A stretch of DNA of 25,307 bases from PALSA-894 sp034669145 (GTDB taxonomy: Bacteria; Pseudomonadota; Alphaproteobacteria; Rhizobiales; Xanthobacteraceae): NCBI GenBank assembly GCA_034669145.1, contig JAXDNY010000137.1, forward strand, positions 1-25,307, read 5' to 3'. The position numbers and the translations under genes are program-made. Shown here one piece after another: positions 16,401 to 23,011 of the stretch. The notes under the pieces were generated by a model. The model did no database searches, was not told the origin of the DNA, and saw only the letters and a list, made by a program, of their open reading frames with translations. Numbering within the stretch: the stretch's first letter is position 1; every line of letters starts with the position of its first letter.

Positions 16401-17484
16401 GGCTGATCGTTGCGGCAAATTGAAATAGCAGTCCTAAGTCGCTTCGATCGTGGGCGTCGTCGACAATGAGAAGCGACGGCTTGTCTCCAAGCTGTTCCAG
16501 ACTTTTCCTGGTGATTTCTGCGGTGCGCGCGACGAAGCGGATAGTGATTGCTGGCGTCGCGGCTTCATACGTCTCGATCGCTTGCTTCAGCACTCGCGAT
16601 TTGCCAGACCCGCCTGAACCACTCAGGAAAAGCACGCGAGCGGAGGTGTCGGCGAGGTGTTCCTGAAGTTCGGAGAGCGGCTCTTCGCGGCCAACCAGCT
16701 TCCAAGCATGGTTGAACAGGCGATCTGCGTCCTGAAATGGAGCAAAGAAGTCGTCGGTTGTTTCCCAGACCCCTTCTTCTGAGACGCCGAGAAGTTCCAA
16801 ACGACGCCCGGCGAAGAAAACGTCCACGAGCGCGATCTGGTCTATTTTCGGCAAGGAGCGGATCTTGGCTGACAGATCGTCCTTGTCCCAAAGGTCCCAA
16901 TCCTTGTGGCCGCCAAGGGCTTCGCGGGCCTGAGGACTCGCCACCCTGCTCAGCAGCAGAAATTTTTTCTTGGCCGGGACCGTGTGCTTGGCGATCGCCG
17001 CGAGTACCTTCTGCGGTCCGAACTCTTCCGTCCTCTTGCACTGGAAAGAGTAGATGGCGCCGTCCTCGAGTTTGAGAACGATGTCGGTACCCTCCTGCGT
17101 ATGACCTCGCGCTCCTTGCTGGTGAACGGCTGCGTCCCGGTAAAGCCGCTGCAGGAGATAGGCGCAGAACCGCTCGAAACTCTCTGGCGAAAGCGCATCC
17201 AGCGGGAACGGCTCGTCGAAAGTCGCCACGACGGTCTTGGCGGCATACCCCGCCGTTCGCCGAAGGCCTTCGACACCGGTATCGAGGACTTCGGCAAGCA
17301 AGGGAATTTCGTGTTCACGGGGCCGAGATAGGCCGGCCTCCCACCGGCTGACGGTTTGCTGAGTCGCGCCCACCAGCGTCGCCAAGTCCGCTTGTCGGTC
17401 GATCCGCTTGAGACGGCGCAAATGGGCAAGTCGCTGTCCGAAGGGCAGATACCTTGGATTAGCGCTCTTTTTCTGAGTGCCCAT
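13429..17484 (-). CDS. XRE HTH–PD-(D/E)XK nuclease–STAND-like NTPase protein (candidate anti-phage effector)
   Basis: A 1351-residue multidomain protein. Residues 14-75 are an XRE/Cro helix-turn-helix (FGQRLAHLRRLKRIDRQADL, then ATQQTVSRWEAG). Residues 98-185 form a Mrr-like PD-(D/E)XK nuclease: the helix ESFERFCAYLLQRLY, G132-T-D134, then Q148-C-K150 in YSFQCKR. Residues 260-400 hold a P-loop NTPase with Walker A GSGGSGKSR (288-296), Walker B LLIVDDAHD (338-346) and a LLALRP sensor-like strand. The last ~900 residues look like helical repeats. Nuclease–STAND–repeat proteins of the Avs type sense phage proteins and then cut DNA; the HTH is an unusual addition. ATG 17484 is preferred over 17496 or 17634, as the HTH follows it directly and a promoter and palindrome end there. 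Function is inferred from architecture. Confidence 0.85.
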   Translation of the reverse strand: MGTQKKSANPRYLPFGQRLAHLRRLKRIDRQADLATLVGATQQTVSRWEAGLSRPREHEIPLLAEVLDTGVEGLRRTAGYAAKTVVATFDEPFPLDALSPESFERFCAYLLQRLYRDAAVHQQGARGHTQEGTDIVLKLEDGAIYSFQCKRTEEFGPQKVLAAIAKHTVPAKKKFLLLSRVASPQAREALGGHKDWDLWDKDDLSAKIRSLPKIDQIALVDVFFAGRRLELLGVSEEGVWETTDDFFAPFQDADRLFNHAWKLVGREEPLSELQEHLADTSARVLFLSGSGGSGKSRVLKQAIETYEAATPAITIRFVARTAEITRKSLEQLGDKPSLLIVDDAHDRSDLGLLFQFAATISRVRLLLALRPYGLEHLKAQASNFSLLDAVREVKLESLTRADAELLAKQVLEKEKGPIQAAKDIANLTYDCPLATVVGAQIVARERKHFDLAKNEEAFRVTLFGRFESVIAGELGQRADADAIKKLLRVISLFQPFYLDDKALLSVIEKLEGIAPHDTNRLFKLLIDGGVLFKRGARYRLSPDVLADYVIEATCVGPNGRSTSYAEKAFDAADDRLVEMLLLNLGKLDWHLANGDASNSNLLDGVWAKLRPRSEYDDPHIRAVRAIAFYQPLRAIEFGEALIRKGEYLRQLPLIFKYAAFNLQHVARACAALWQLGKNDNRELHQHPEHPIRVLAELCEVQPNKPFAYSAAVVDFGLQLAADPNAWSFHYTPLDILGTIFKTEGHTTTSRNHTISFHPFTINADFVAPLRERVLDLVIGLLRNANTRVAMRAASALGESLRGPIGQFNAKISQEDRTKWMKVFCATLERIEEVVGQNTYDPLVLVGIAKAVSWHANYSKSDTSTYAKRVRSALSSSLDYRVLAALSDGYGSELRRQDRENFEARWDEHLRSLAADIIAVYPDGEALRKYIAAQLDHIDKGTSKSGNGSPHVLYATLLRESPSLARATLTDALSNPQSVTAWFAASALLTIWQGDADEARKIAREFLESGQDELRIMLGRTLASLDFIRIPYGDDEATAIKMLITSGNPNVVATGILAIRSVLRHNADEALAMAREVNVAGSAAVADDLLCLFEFGAELPFNRLSDGDVDLFLEKLMDVPKLDGHWTETFLASASQAYPSKTLEFFIRRTERAAAKENWDYRPINHGPYVHVPLKFKDTSEYGALLARVVSWMSTASFGEDRQMLFRYRARELFEAVFGSFDAEVTQFIARWADTADAAAFDIIANILNEAPHTFIFDQAPLVIDLLTKAQRVGGDTHKNLSSSLYSSSIGGIRQGVAGQPSDRDLKTKAEAEKILETLSKFSPAYELYDWVRKDAQREIEDSRREREAFED

Positions 17485-17514
17485 TGTCGTACACATATAC
17501 TGTGTGCGACAATG
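17482..17514. promoter_or_regulatory. 33-bp palindromic operator over the start of the HTH–nuclease–NTPase gene
   Basis: Arms CATTGTCGTACACA (17482-17495) and TGTGTGCGACAATG (17501-17514) are inverted repeats with a single mismatch around TATAC. The left arm contains the start codon (17482-17484, minus strand) and the centre covers the putative -10. Its length and symmetry suit an XRE-dimer site, so the N-terminal HTH of the encoded protein may repress its own gene. Confidence 0.7.
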
Positions 17515-17520
17515 TTTCAA
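17492..17520 (-). promoter_or_regulatory. Putative promoter giving a leaderless mRNA
   Basis: On the minus strand, TTGAAA (17520-17515) and TATGTG (17497-17492) are 17 nt apart. Transcription would begin about 7 nt later, at or next to the A of ATG 17484, which has no Shine-Dalgarno sequence. The -10 lies in the palindrome centre and the -35 abuts its outer arm. Confidence 0.5.
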
Positions 17521-17629
17521 GAGCCTTGCCCCACCAGCGCTAGCACGCGTGACAGGTGATACACAATCATAGCGGAGTAGGGTGCTACCGTTTGCTGCGC
17601 TTTTGGTGTGGATCATGCACAAAGACGAA

Positions 17630-17821
17630 ATCACGCAGGTGAAATTCCGCCCGCCGAGCTTCGTGCTGTTCTGCTCGCGCGCCGATGCGATCCCGGAAAG
17701 CTATCTGCGCTATCTCACCCACGGCCTGCGCGAGCGCTTCGACCTGCCCGGCACGCCGATCCGCATCACCCTGCGCGAGAAGGCCAATCCGTACGCGGGC
17801 AGAAAGACCAGGCAGCGATGA
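17630..17821 (+). pseudogene. Der C-terminal fragment (direct repeat B)
   Basis: This encodes the last 63 residues of a Der protein (ITQVKFRPPSFVLFCSRADA and on to RKTRQR) followed by a stop, with no G domains. The alignment to the intact der end is gapless. Protein changes include S to F after ITQVK, NH to ER in the HGLR..FDLPG segment, and a different basic tail. An ATG at 17614 is in frame, so a 68-residue KH-like peptide could in principle be made, but no good ribosome site is seen. It is either the original chromosomal end of der, displaced when an insert with its own der end recombined in, or a copy brought by the insert. Confidence 0.85.
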
Positions 17822-17943
17822 ACGAGGCGGCGGCGTTGTGCGATCGGTTCTGCGCCACGGCGGCGCGCCAATGCTGTCAGGCCAGTGCGCCATCATCCGG
17901 TGCATGAACGTTCTGCTCGCGCGCTGGTCTCCTCTTGGACCAT
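17822..17943. other. Non-coding gap after the der fragment
   Basis: No gene or strong structure is seen. A short stretch, CAGGCCAGTGCGCC (17879-17892), resembles CAGGTCAGTGCGCC just after the intact der (13211-13224), so the homology between the two flanks may run a little past the stop codons. Confidence 0.4.
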
Positions 17944-18981
17944 TCAGCGCTTCGACCGCAGCCGGTCGGCAACGCGGCGCGCGATCTCTCCAGACGCCTC
18001 GTCGGGAATCGGGAACACCGAACTGACATTGATCTCGCCAAGCACGTAGCTGTCGGTCCCGTCGGCCGCGCGCGGACCGAGCATGAAGTCCGCGTCCCAG
18101 ATCATCGGCAGGTCGCGCCGCGGGATATCCAGCAAGGAGGTCAGCTGCGGCGTCCACTCGTCTTCCATCAACCGGCGCAGGCGCTGGAAGCGCGGGTCGT
18201 CCTTGGAGGTGTAGAGCCGGCGTCCGGCCTCGGCGCGCGCGGTGGGTAGCTCGACCAGGGCCTTGACCTTCTGGTGGCCGAAGCCGGCGCAGCGATCGCC
18301 GGCCATGTAGCAGCGCACCACGCCTTCGCTCAGGCGTGCCTGGAACGGCTGATCGATCACGCAGCCGTCTTCAAAATATTCGATGCACCGCGCGAGAAAC
18401 GCGTCCAGCGCCAGGTCCTCCGATGCGTCCTTGGTGGCATCCAGCACGCGGACCGTCGATCGGGTGCGTGGACTTGCCGATGCCTCGACCTTCCAGACGC
18501 CCTCGCCGCCGTTGCCGCGGTTACGCTTGATCACGCGCGGGCCAGCGGCGAGCCGCGCCGGCAATTCCGCGCGCATCGCCTCGGCGGTTCGATAGAGCGC
18601 CGTGTCGCAGCCCCAGCCCATTGTGCGGGTCGAATAGAGCACCTCCTTGGTGCCCATCTTGAGGATCACATCGGGATGGGCGCTCACCCAAACGCCGCGC
18701 TCCGCGACCTCGCGCAAGAGCGCGTCCAGATTGGCGCGGTTGCGTCCTTCATGAATGGGGTTGACCCAGACGAGCACGCCATCGTGCGTGGCAAGCTGCG
18801 CACGCACGGCGTCGAGGACATCGTCCTCGTAGACCACCGGCTCCGCATCGACGCCGACATCGGCGAGCGCCGCGAAGATGGCCTTGAACCGGCTGCTCGC
18901 CGGCGTGACGCCACGGCGCGCTGCGTCGTCGCCCCGCGACAGGATGGCAATGCGCCCGAGGCGGGCTGTGGCTTGAGACAT
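17944..18981 (-). CDS. Cj0069-like ATP-grasp-type protein
   Basis: A 345-residue protein resembling the Cj0069 family. Features are the start RLGRIAILSRGD, the DGVLVWVNPIHEGRNRANLD segment, SAHPDVILKMGTKEVLY (100-116), the glycine-rich nucleotide loop KRNRGNGGEGVWKVE (152-166), DADFM (296-300) and GEINVSSVFPIPDEA (315-329), whose Glu/Asn are in the position of ATP-grasp metal ligands. ATP-grasp enzymes form carboxylate–amine or –thiol bonds through acyl phosphates; the substrate of this family is not known to me. ATG 18981 is chosen (GGAG 9 nt upstream); ATG 19002 is an alternative. The frame open to 19263 is not supported by a protein-like sequence. Confidence 0.75.
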   Translation of the reverse strand: MSQATARLGRIAILSRGDDAARRGVTPASSRFKAIFAALADVGVDAEPVVYEDDVLDAVRAQLATHDGVLVWVNPIHEGRNRANLDALLREVAERGVWVSAHPDVILKMGTKEVLYSTRTMGWGCDTALYRTAEAMRAELPARLAAGPRVIKRNRGNGGEGVWKVEASASPRTRSTVRVLDATKDASEDLALDAFLARCIEYFEDGCVIDQPFQARLSEGVVRCYMAGDRCAGFGHQKVKALVELPTARAEAGRRLYTSKDDPRFQRLRRLMEDEWTPQLTSLLDIPRRDLPMIWDADFMLGPRAADGTDSYVLGEINVSSVFPIPDEASGEIARRVADRLRSKR

Positions 18982-19126
18982 GGAAAACGGCTCCGCATTC
19001 ATGATCGTGCTCTGGCCCACGCGAACGCGCGGACCGCGAGCAGGACTTGGACGGGGAGCCGTCTTTGAGAGGCCGGGAGCCTGCGAAGCCCCGGCGCTCG
19101 AGACATAGACTCGACACGGTGTTCGA

Positions 19127-19318
19127 TCAAGGTCCGGGTTGGTCCCCACCTCGAAATCGCCTTGGCGGGGCTGACGGAGCGATCCAACCTTCGTGCGACA
19201 TTCGCGGTTTCGCGCGCCCGGCGTCGATCGGCGATACCCCGATGTCGCGCAGCAAATGATCATCGAGGTCGCGGAGAACCCTCCGCCGGTTCGCTCGGGC
19301 GATCCAACGACCGATCAT
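19127..19318 (-). CDS. DUF1127 small protein
   Basis: A 63-residue basic protein whose first 35 residues (MIGRWIARANRRRVLRDLDD, then HLLRDIGVSPIDAGRAK) match the DUF1127 domain: an arginine-rich helix followed by L.DLDDHLLRDIG. DUF1127 proteins in alphaproteobacteria bind RNA or influence RNA turnover and phosphate/carbon metabolism. The start is uncertain: ATG 19318 gives the domain directly, while GTG 19378 would add about 20 residues and bring the start within a few nucleotides of the SOD–rhodanese gene stop. It lies just downstream of that gene on the same strand and may be co-transcribed. Confidence 0.65.
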   Translation of the reverse strand: MIGRWIARANRRRVLRDLDDHLLRDIGVSPIDAGRAKPRMSHEGWIAPSAPPRRFRGGDQPGP

Positions 19319-19382
19319 TCCAAACAGGGTTCGCAGGACGCTGGCCCATATCGAGACGCCGCCGCGCGGCGCATGCACAGGC

Positions 19383-20336
19383 CTACTCGAATAGCTTGAC
19401 CCGGCCGTTGATGGCTTTCCACGCGTAGTGGCCGCCGGCCATGTATCGCGCGTCAAATCCCGCCTTGCGCAGCGTCACGGCAGTCTCGCATCCGATATGG
19501 AATCCGTAGACGCAGAACGTAACGACCGGCTCGGTCTTTGAAAGTTCGCCGATCCAATCGTCCAGACGCTCGGGATCGCGCCAGACCGCTCCCTCCATCA
19601 TGTCTTGCGCTCTCGCCGTATAATGCCTTGGACGCGTGTCGATGATCTGCACCTTGGCGCCGGAATCCAGCATTCCCTTGATTTCTTCGACAGTGATCGA
19701 TGGCAGGTCACCGAACTGCTTTTGTTCAAGCCGTTTCGGTGGTTTGACTTCGGACGCATCCTGGTATCGCGCCTGCACCGCGGTCCAATCGATGTTGCGC
19801 ATGAACGTCGCGATATAAGCGTTCGCGTTTGCGCCGAAATCAAGCTGATAGGCGTGCTCGTACATGTCGATGGCTAAAATCGGAATGCCGCCCGCGATGC
19901 TTTGACCGTGATCCGATGCGGTTTGGTTGATCAGCCGGCCATCACGCGGCACGTAGGAGAGCAGCACCCAGCCGGAGCTTCCCGACAGAGCCGTCGCCAA
20001 GGCAATGAATTCATGCCGCCAACGGTCGACCGAGCCAAAATCGCGAGCTATCGCGCCACCAATGCTCTCAGGAAGTGTTCTTCCGTCCCCGCCGAGGCTC
20101 GCAAAATACAGTTCATGCAGGAGCGTAGAGTTGAGTTCGGTAAACTGGTCGCGCTTCAGACGGTTGATAACCTCGGCTGGCGCCGTGGCGTCAAGCGCTT
20201 CGAGTTCTTTTGTGATCCGGTTCAGCCGATTGATGGCCTGGCCATAGATATGTTCGTAATGGCTCTCGATCAGGCGGGGTGAGATTCCATTCAGCGTCCA
20301 CGGCCGGCAGAATAACGGGGCGATGCGGTATTGCAT
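19383..20336 (-). CDS. Fe/Mn superoxide dismutase–rhodanese fusion
   Basis: A 317-residue fusion. Residues 1-195 are an Fe/Mn-SOD domain with all four metal ligands in place: H26 (ESHYEHIYG), H74 (LLHELYF), D157 and H161 (AIDMYEHAYQLDFG). Residues 210-317 are a rhodanese domain with the active cysteine C275 in FCVYGFHIG and the final GGHYAWKAING. It would remove superoxide and carry a sulfur- or thiol-handling domain on the same chain, presumably in the cytoplasm as no signal peptide is seen. ATG 20336 has AAGGAGT 7 nt upstream, which decides against the ATG at 20447. The ligand-flanking residues differ from typical SODs (HIYGQ for HHQAY), so activity should not be assumed. Confidence 0.88.
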   Translation of the reverse strand: MQYRIAPLFCRPWTLNGISPRLIESHYEHIYGQAINRLNRITKELEALDATAPAEVINRLKRDQFTELNSTLLHELYFASLGGDGRTLPESIGGAIARDFGSVDRWRHEFIALATALSGSSGWVLLSYVPRDGRLINQTASDHGQSIAGGIPILAIDMYEHAYQLDFGANANAYIATFMRNIDWTAVQARYQDASEVKPPKRLEQKQFGDLPSITVEEIKGMLDSGAKVQIIDTRPRHYTARAQDMMEGAVWRDPERLDDWIGELSKTEPVVTFCVYGFHIGCETAVTLRKAGFDARYMAGGHYAWKAINGRVKLFE

Positions 20337-20548
20337 GAAGTGGACTCCTTGAAGTGTTGAAGTGAGGAAACATAATTGGCGGAGGCTTCCAGTCTTTTTG
20401 CTTTGAGGGGACCTAGCAACGCGTCGTTCTCGAACGTGCCTTGGCAAGTCTCATGGTTCCATCGCCTGTCCTACCGGCTCGCTGCCCAGCAGAGCGCCCT
20501 TGGCCTTTTCAACGCCTCGACACCGGGAATCCGACAGGCGAGCATGTG
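20337..20548. other. Gap between SOD–rhodanese and DUF1127 genes
   Basis: Apart from the ribosome site of the SOD gene (about 20344-20350) no gene, strong hairpin or clear promoter was recognised. Confidence 0.4.
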
Positions 20549-20917
20549 TCACAGACTTGGCAACACATCAGGAACACGCGGGACTCGGGGTCCTTGAGCC
20601 GAGTGCGGTTGAACGCCCGTTCGCATTGCTGCCAGGCCGTTTCGATGGCAACGTACCCGCGGCGCGGCGGCACGACGCGCCAGCATGCTGGTTGGGTCCA
20701 GCCACAGCGGTTCGGCGGCGTCGTACAAATCAGTGCGCGTCAATCCGATATCAGCCAGCATATGGTCGTCGAGGTCGGCAAGATATGCGAGCTCGCGGCG
20801 ATGTTTGATGGCGAGAACCAGCCGCCAGACTCTCAAGGCTAAGGCCGCGACGGCGTGGCCGATTGGCGCGAAAGGCACCGCCGTGCCGTTCTTTCTCGTT
20901 ACGGTTTTCGAGGTCAT
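20549..20917 (-). CDS. DUF1127 domain protein with C-terminal extension
   Basis: A 122-residue protein. The DUF1127 segment is at about 30-66: VWRLVLAIKHRRELAYLADL followed by DDHMLADIGLTRTDLYDA, the classic pattern with a basic helix and LADLDDHMLADIGLTR. The ~55 residues after it (from LWLDPTSMLARR) are basic and low in complexity, longer than is usual for the family. GGGAGG lies 5 nt before ATG 20917. The domain call is firm; the tail might be read-through of former non-coding sequence. It sits upstream of the SOD–rhodanese gene on the same strand, 212 nt away, and divergent from the LysR gene. Confidence 0.78.
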   Translation of the reverse strand: MTSKTVTRKNGTAVPFAPIGHAVAALALRVWRLVLAIKHRRELAYLADLDDHMLADIGLTRTDLYDAAEPLWLDPTSMLARRAAAPRVRCHRNGLAAMRTGVQPHSAQGPRVPRVPDVLPSL

Positions 20918-20996
20918 CGGAGCCTCCCTGTTCGCGAGGTGCCTGCGGGATATCTAGGCTATGGCGGCCTGTGCGACGATCCTCTATTATTTCACC

Positions 20997-21893
20997 ATGC
21001 CCGATAAAAAACGCACAGACGCCCTCGACTGGGAAGACCTTCGCTACTTTATCGCGCTTGCGCGTTACGGGACGCTCTCGGCCACGGCACGCGGACTAAG
21101 AGTCAACCATGCCACCGTGGCACGTCGCGTCACGAGTCTTGAGACGCGGCTTGGACGCACGTTGTTCGACCGGCGCGCCGACGGCTACGCGCTCACGGTG
21201 GAAGGCAAAGCGGTGCTCGACGCGGCGCGCCCGATGGAGGAGGCTTCCCTATCCGTCGTGAACCGTCTGGATGCCGGAACGGACTTGAGCGGCATGGTCC
21301 GCCTGACCGTCGGACGCGTGCTGGCCGAGCGCTTTCTCATCGAGCGCCTCCGTGCGTTTCACGAACGTTACCCGGCAATCGATCTGGAGCTCGTTGGCGG
21401 TTCCCGGGTCGTGAGCCTGGCCAGACGTGAAGCAGACGTCGCGTTGCGTTTTGGGTCTCCCAAGGACAGCGAACTTATTGCCCGGCGCGTGGCGAGGATC
21501 GCGTTCAGCCTCTACGCCTCACCCACCTATCGGGACAGGCTCAAAGCCGGGGATACGCCAGTGTTCGTGGGTTTCGACGAAGAGAGTGACTTCGTTGCCG
21601 AGGCCGCATGGCTCACGCGCCGGTTCGGCGACCGGCGATTTTCATTTCGAACCCCAAGCCAGACGACCCAGGCCGCCGCGGCACGCGCCGGCTATGGCGT
21701 TGCGCTTCTCCCGCGCTTTGTCGCTGCGGATGATCGGGACCTCGTGCAAGTCATGCCTAAAGAACGCCCGCCCGAGCGCGACGTGTGGCTTCTCATCCGC
21801 CGCGACCTTAAGAGAGTTCCGCGCGTGAGGGCAGTAGCCGATTATCTCGCCGAGGTGTTTCGCCGCGAACGAAGGCTCTTTGCAGGCGGCTAG
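20997..21893 (+). CDS. LysR family transcriptional regulator
   Basis: A 298-residue LysR-type regulator. The N-terminal winged HTH is DWEDLRYFIALARYGTLSAT with ARGLRVNHATVARRVTSLE, followed by the linker helix and a C-terminal effector-binding domain from about residue 85. ATG 20997 (MPDKKRTDALDWEDL) gives the usual distance to the HTH; the in-frame ATG 20961 adds 12 residues without a better ribosome site. TATTAT at 20985-20990 would place transcription start at the ATG, so the mRNA may be leaderless. LysR proteins usually control a divergent neighbour; here that would be the DUF1127 gene, though the secreted cyclase 259 nt downstream is another candidate target. Confidence 0.9.
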   Translation: MPDKKRTDALDWEDLRYFIALARYGTLSATARGLRVNHATVARRVTSLETRLGRTLFDRRADGYALTVEGKAVLDAARPMEEASLSVVNRLDAGTDLSGMVRLTVGRVLAERFLIERLRAFHERYPAIDLELVGGSRVVSLARREADVALRFGSPKDSELIARRVARIAFSLYASPTYRDRLKAGDTPVFVGFDEESDFVAEAAWLTRRFGDRRFSFRTPSQTTQAAAARAGYGVALLPRFVAADDRDLVQVMPKERPPERDVWLLIRRDLKRVPRVRAVADYLAEVFRRERRLFAGG

Positions 21894-22151
21894 GGCTTCG
21901 TCAGGCTGTGCCCTCGCTCAACGCAATGTCGCCAATTGCCCCTTGGCGGACCTGCGGGCTTTTGCTCGCCGCGATAGCGATTGCATGGCGCGTGACGCGG
22001 CGCTGAAGCGAAAATTCCGCCGACTTACCGTTCGCGTTCATACACGTTCGGTCTTACGAAGACGCATCCCGCTGACCTTTGTGCAAGTGTCCGGGAAATG
22101 CGAGAATGTCACTCGATCGAGATGTCGCTCGACGAAGCAGGGAGATCGACA

Positions 22152-22994
22152 ATGATGAAGACAAGTAGATTCATCTTCGTACCCTTTGCGCTTGGCATCA
22201 TCGCCACGGCCTCGATTGCGTTCGCCCAGGAGCCAGTTCAGCTGAAATTCAGCCGGGTGGTGGATCTGACGCTGCCGATCGAGACCAACATGGCCGGAAT
22301 TCCCGGCTTCAAGATCTACGCCGACAATCCTTCCCAGGTCGCCATCATCGCAGCCATGACCGAGGGCCAGAAGGAGATGTTGCGGTCCGAAGGGATGACG
22401 CTGAGCAACAATGTTGAGATCAACGGGCGGTCAATGATCTCAGTCCTGTCCATCATGACGCACAACGGCACTCACATCGACGCTCCTCGCCACATGATGG
22501 AAAAGGGGTTCCCGGTCGACCAACTACCGTTGGCACAGGTGGCGAAGGAAGGAGTGTTGATCAGCCTGCCGAACAAGGGGCCGAATTCGTCCATTTCCGT
22601 GAAGGACATTCTGGATACGGGCGTGGCGCTCGGGCCGGATCGCATTCCCGTCATCCATACCGGGTGGACCGACAAGATGTGGGGCAAGCCCGAGTTCTGG
22701 GCGCAGATGCCCTATCTCGAGCCAGGCGTCGGCGAATTGATGGCGAGCAAGGGCGTACCGGCTTTGGGAATGGATGTATTTCCGGAAAAGCCTTTGTGGC
22801 GCGGGGTGAAAGTCGAGCCCGGTGAAGTTTGGCAGGGAAATCATTTGGCATTGATGAGAAAAGGCATTCCATTGATCCAGTTCATGACCAATCTTTCGCA
22901 GATCGGCTCGAACAAGTTTGTCCTGATCGCTCTACCCTTGAAGATGAAAGGTGCAGACGGGAGCCCGGCGCGTGTGATTGCCCTGGTGGAATGA
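22152..22994 (+). CDS. Secreted cyclase family protein
   Basis: A 280-residue member of the same metal-dependent cyclase family as the gene at 7009-7677, but exported. The first 25 residues (MMKTSRFIFVPFALGIIATA and SIAFA) form a Sec signal peptide, with cleavage before QEPVQ. The metal motif THNGTHIDAPRHM (103-115) has H104, H108, D110 and H114 and is the canonical form. The ending PLKMKGADGSPARVIALVE parallels that of the cytoplasmic homologue. GGAG lies 7 nt before ATG 22152. Substrate unknown; hydrolysis of a cyclic amide, imide or formamide in the periplasm is a family-based guess. Confidence 0.88.
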   Translation: MMKTSRFIFVPFALGIIATASIAFAQEPVQLKFSRVVDLTLPIETNMAGIPGFKIYADNPSQVAIIAAMTEGQKEMLRSEGMTLSNNVEINGRSMISVLSIMTHNGTHIDAPRHMMEKGFPVDQLPLAQVAKEGVLISLPNKGPNSSISVKDILDTGVALGPDRIPVIHTGWTDKMWGKPEFWAQMPYLEPGVGELMASKGVPALGMDVFPEKPLWRGVKVEPGEVWQGNHLALMRKGIPLIQFMTNLSQIGSNKFVLIALPLKMKGADGSPARVIALVE

Positions 22995-23011
22995 TCGATG
23001 CCGCAGGCGGC

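Larger units (their letters stand above)
13197..17629. mobile_element. 4.4-kb insert at the der 3' end (candidate defence island)
   Basis: The region between the two der 3' copies holds the 1351-residue HTH–nuclease–NTPase gene and the 54-residue membrane protein gene, both on the minus strand, and nothing else recognisable. No integrase, transposase or phage gene is present. The insert is visibly less GC-rich than flanking genes and has more AGA/AAA/ATT-type codons. The direct repeats resemble the outcome of integration or recombination at the 3' end of a conserved gene, in which the incoming DNA brings a replacement gene end. The exact borders within 13197-13262 and 17521-17629 cannot be set from one sequence. 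Confidence 0.65.

Noticed and set aside
13197..17629. Integrase, transposase or terminal inverted repeats of an insertion sequence in the der insert
   Set aside because: No recombinase-like ORF in any frame and no matching short inverted ends were seen; the only boundary signal is the der duplication.
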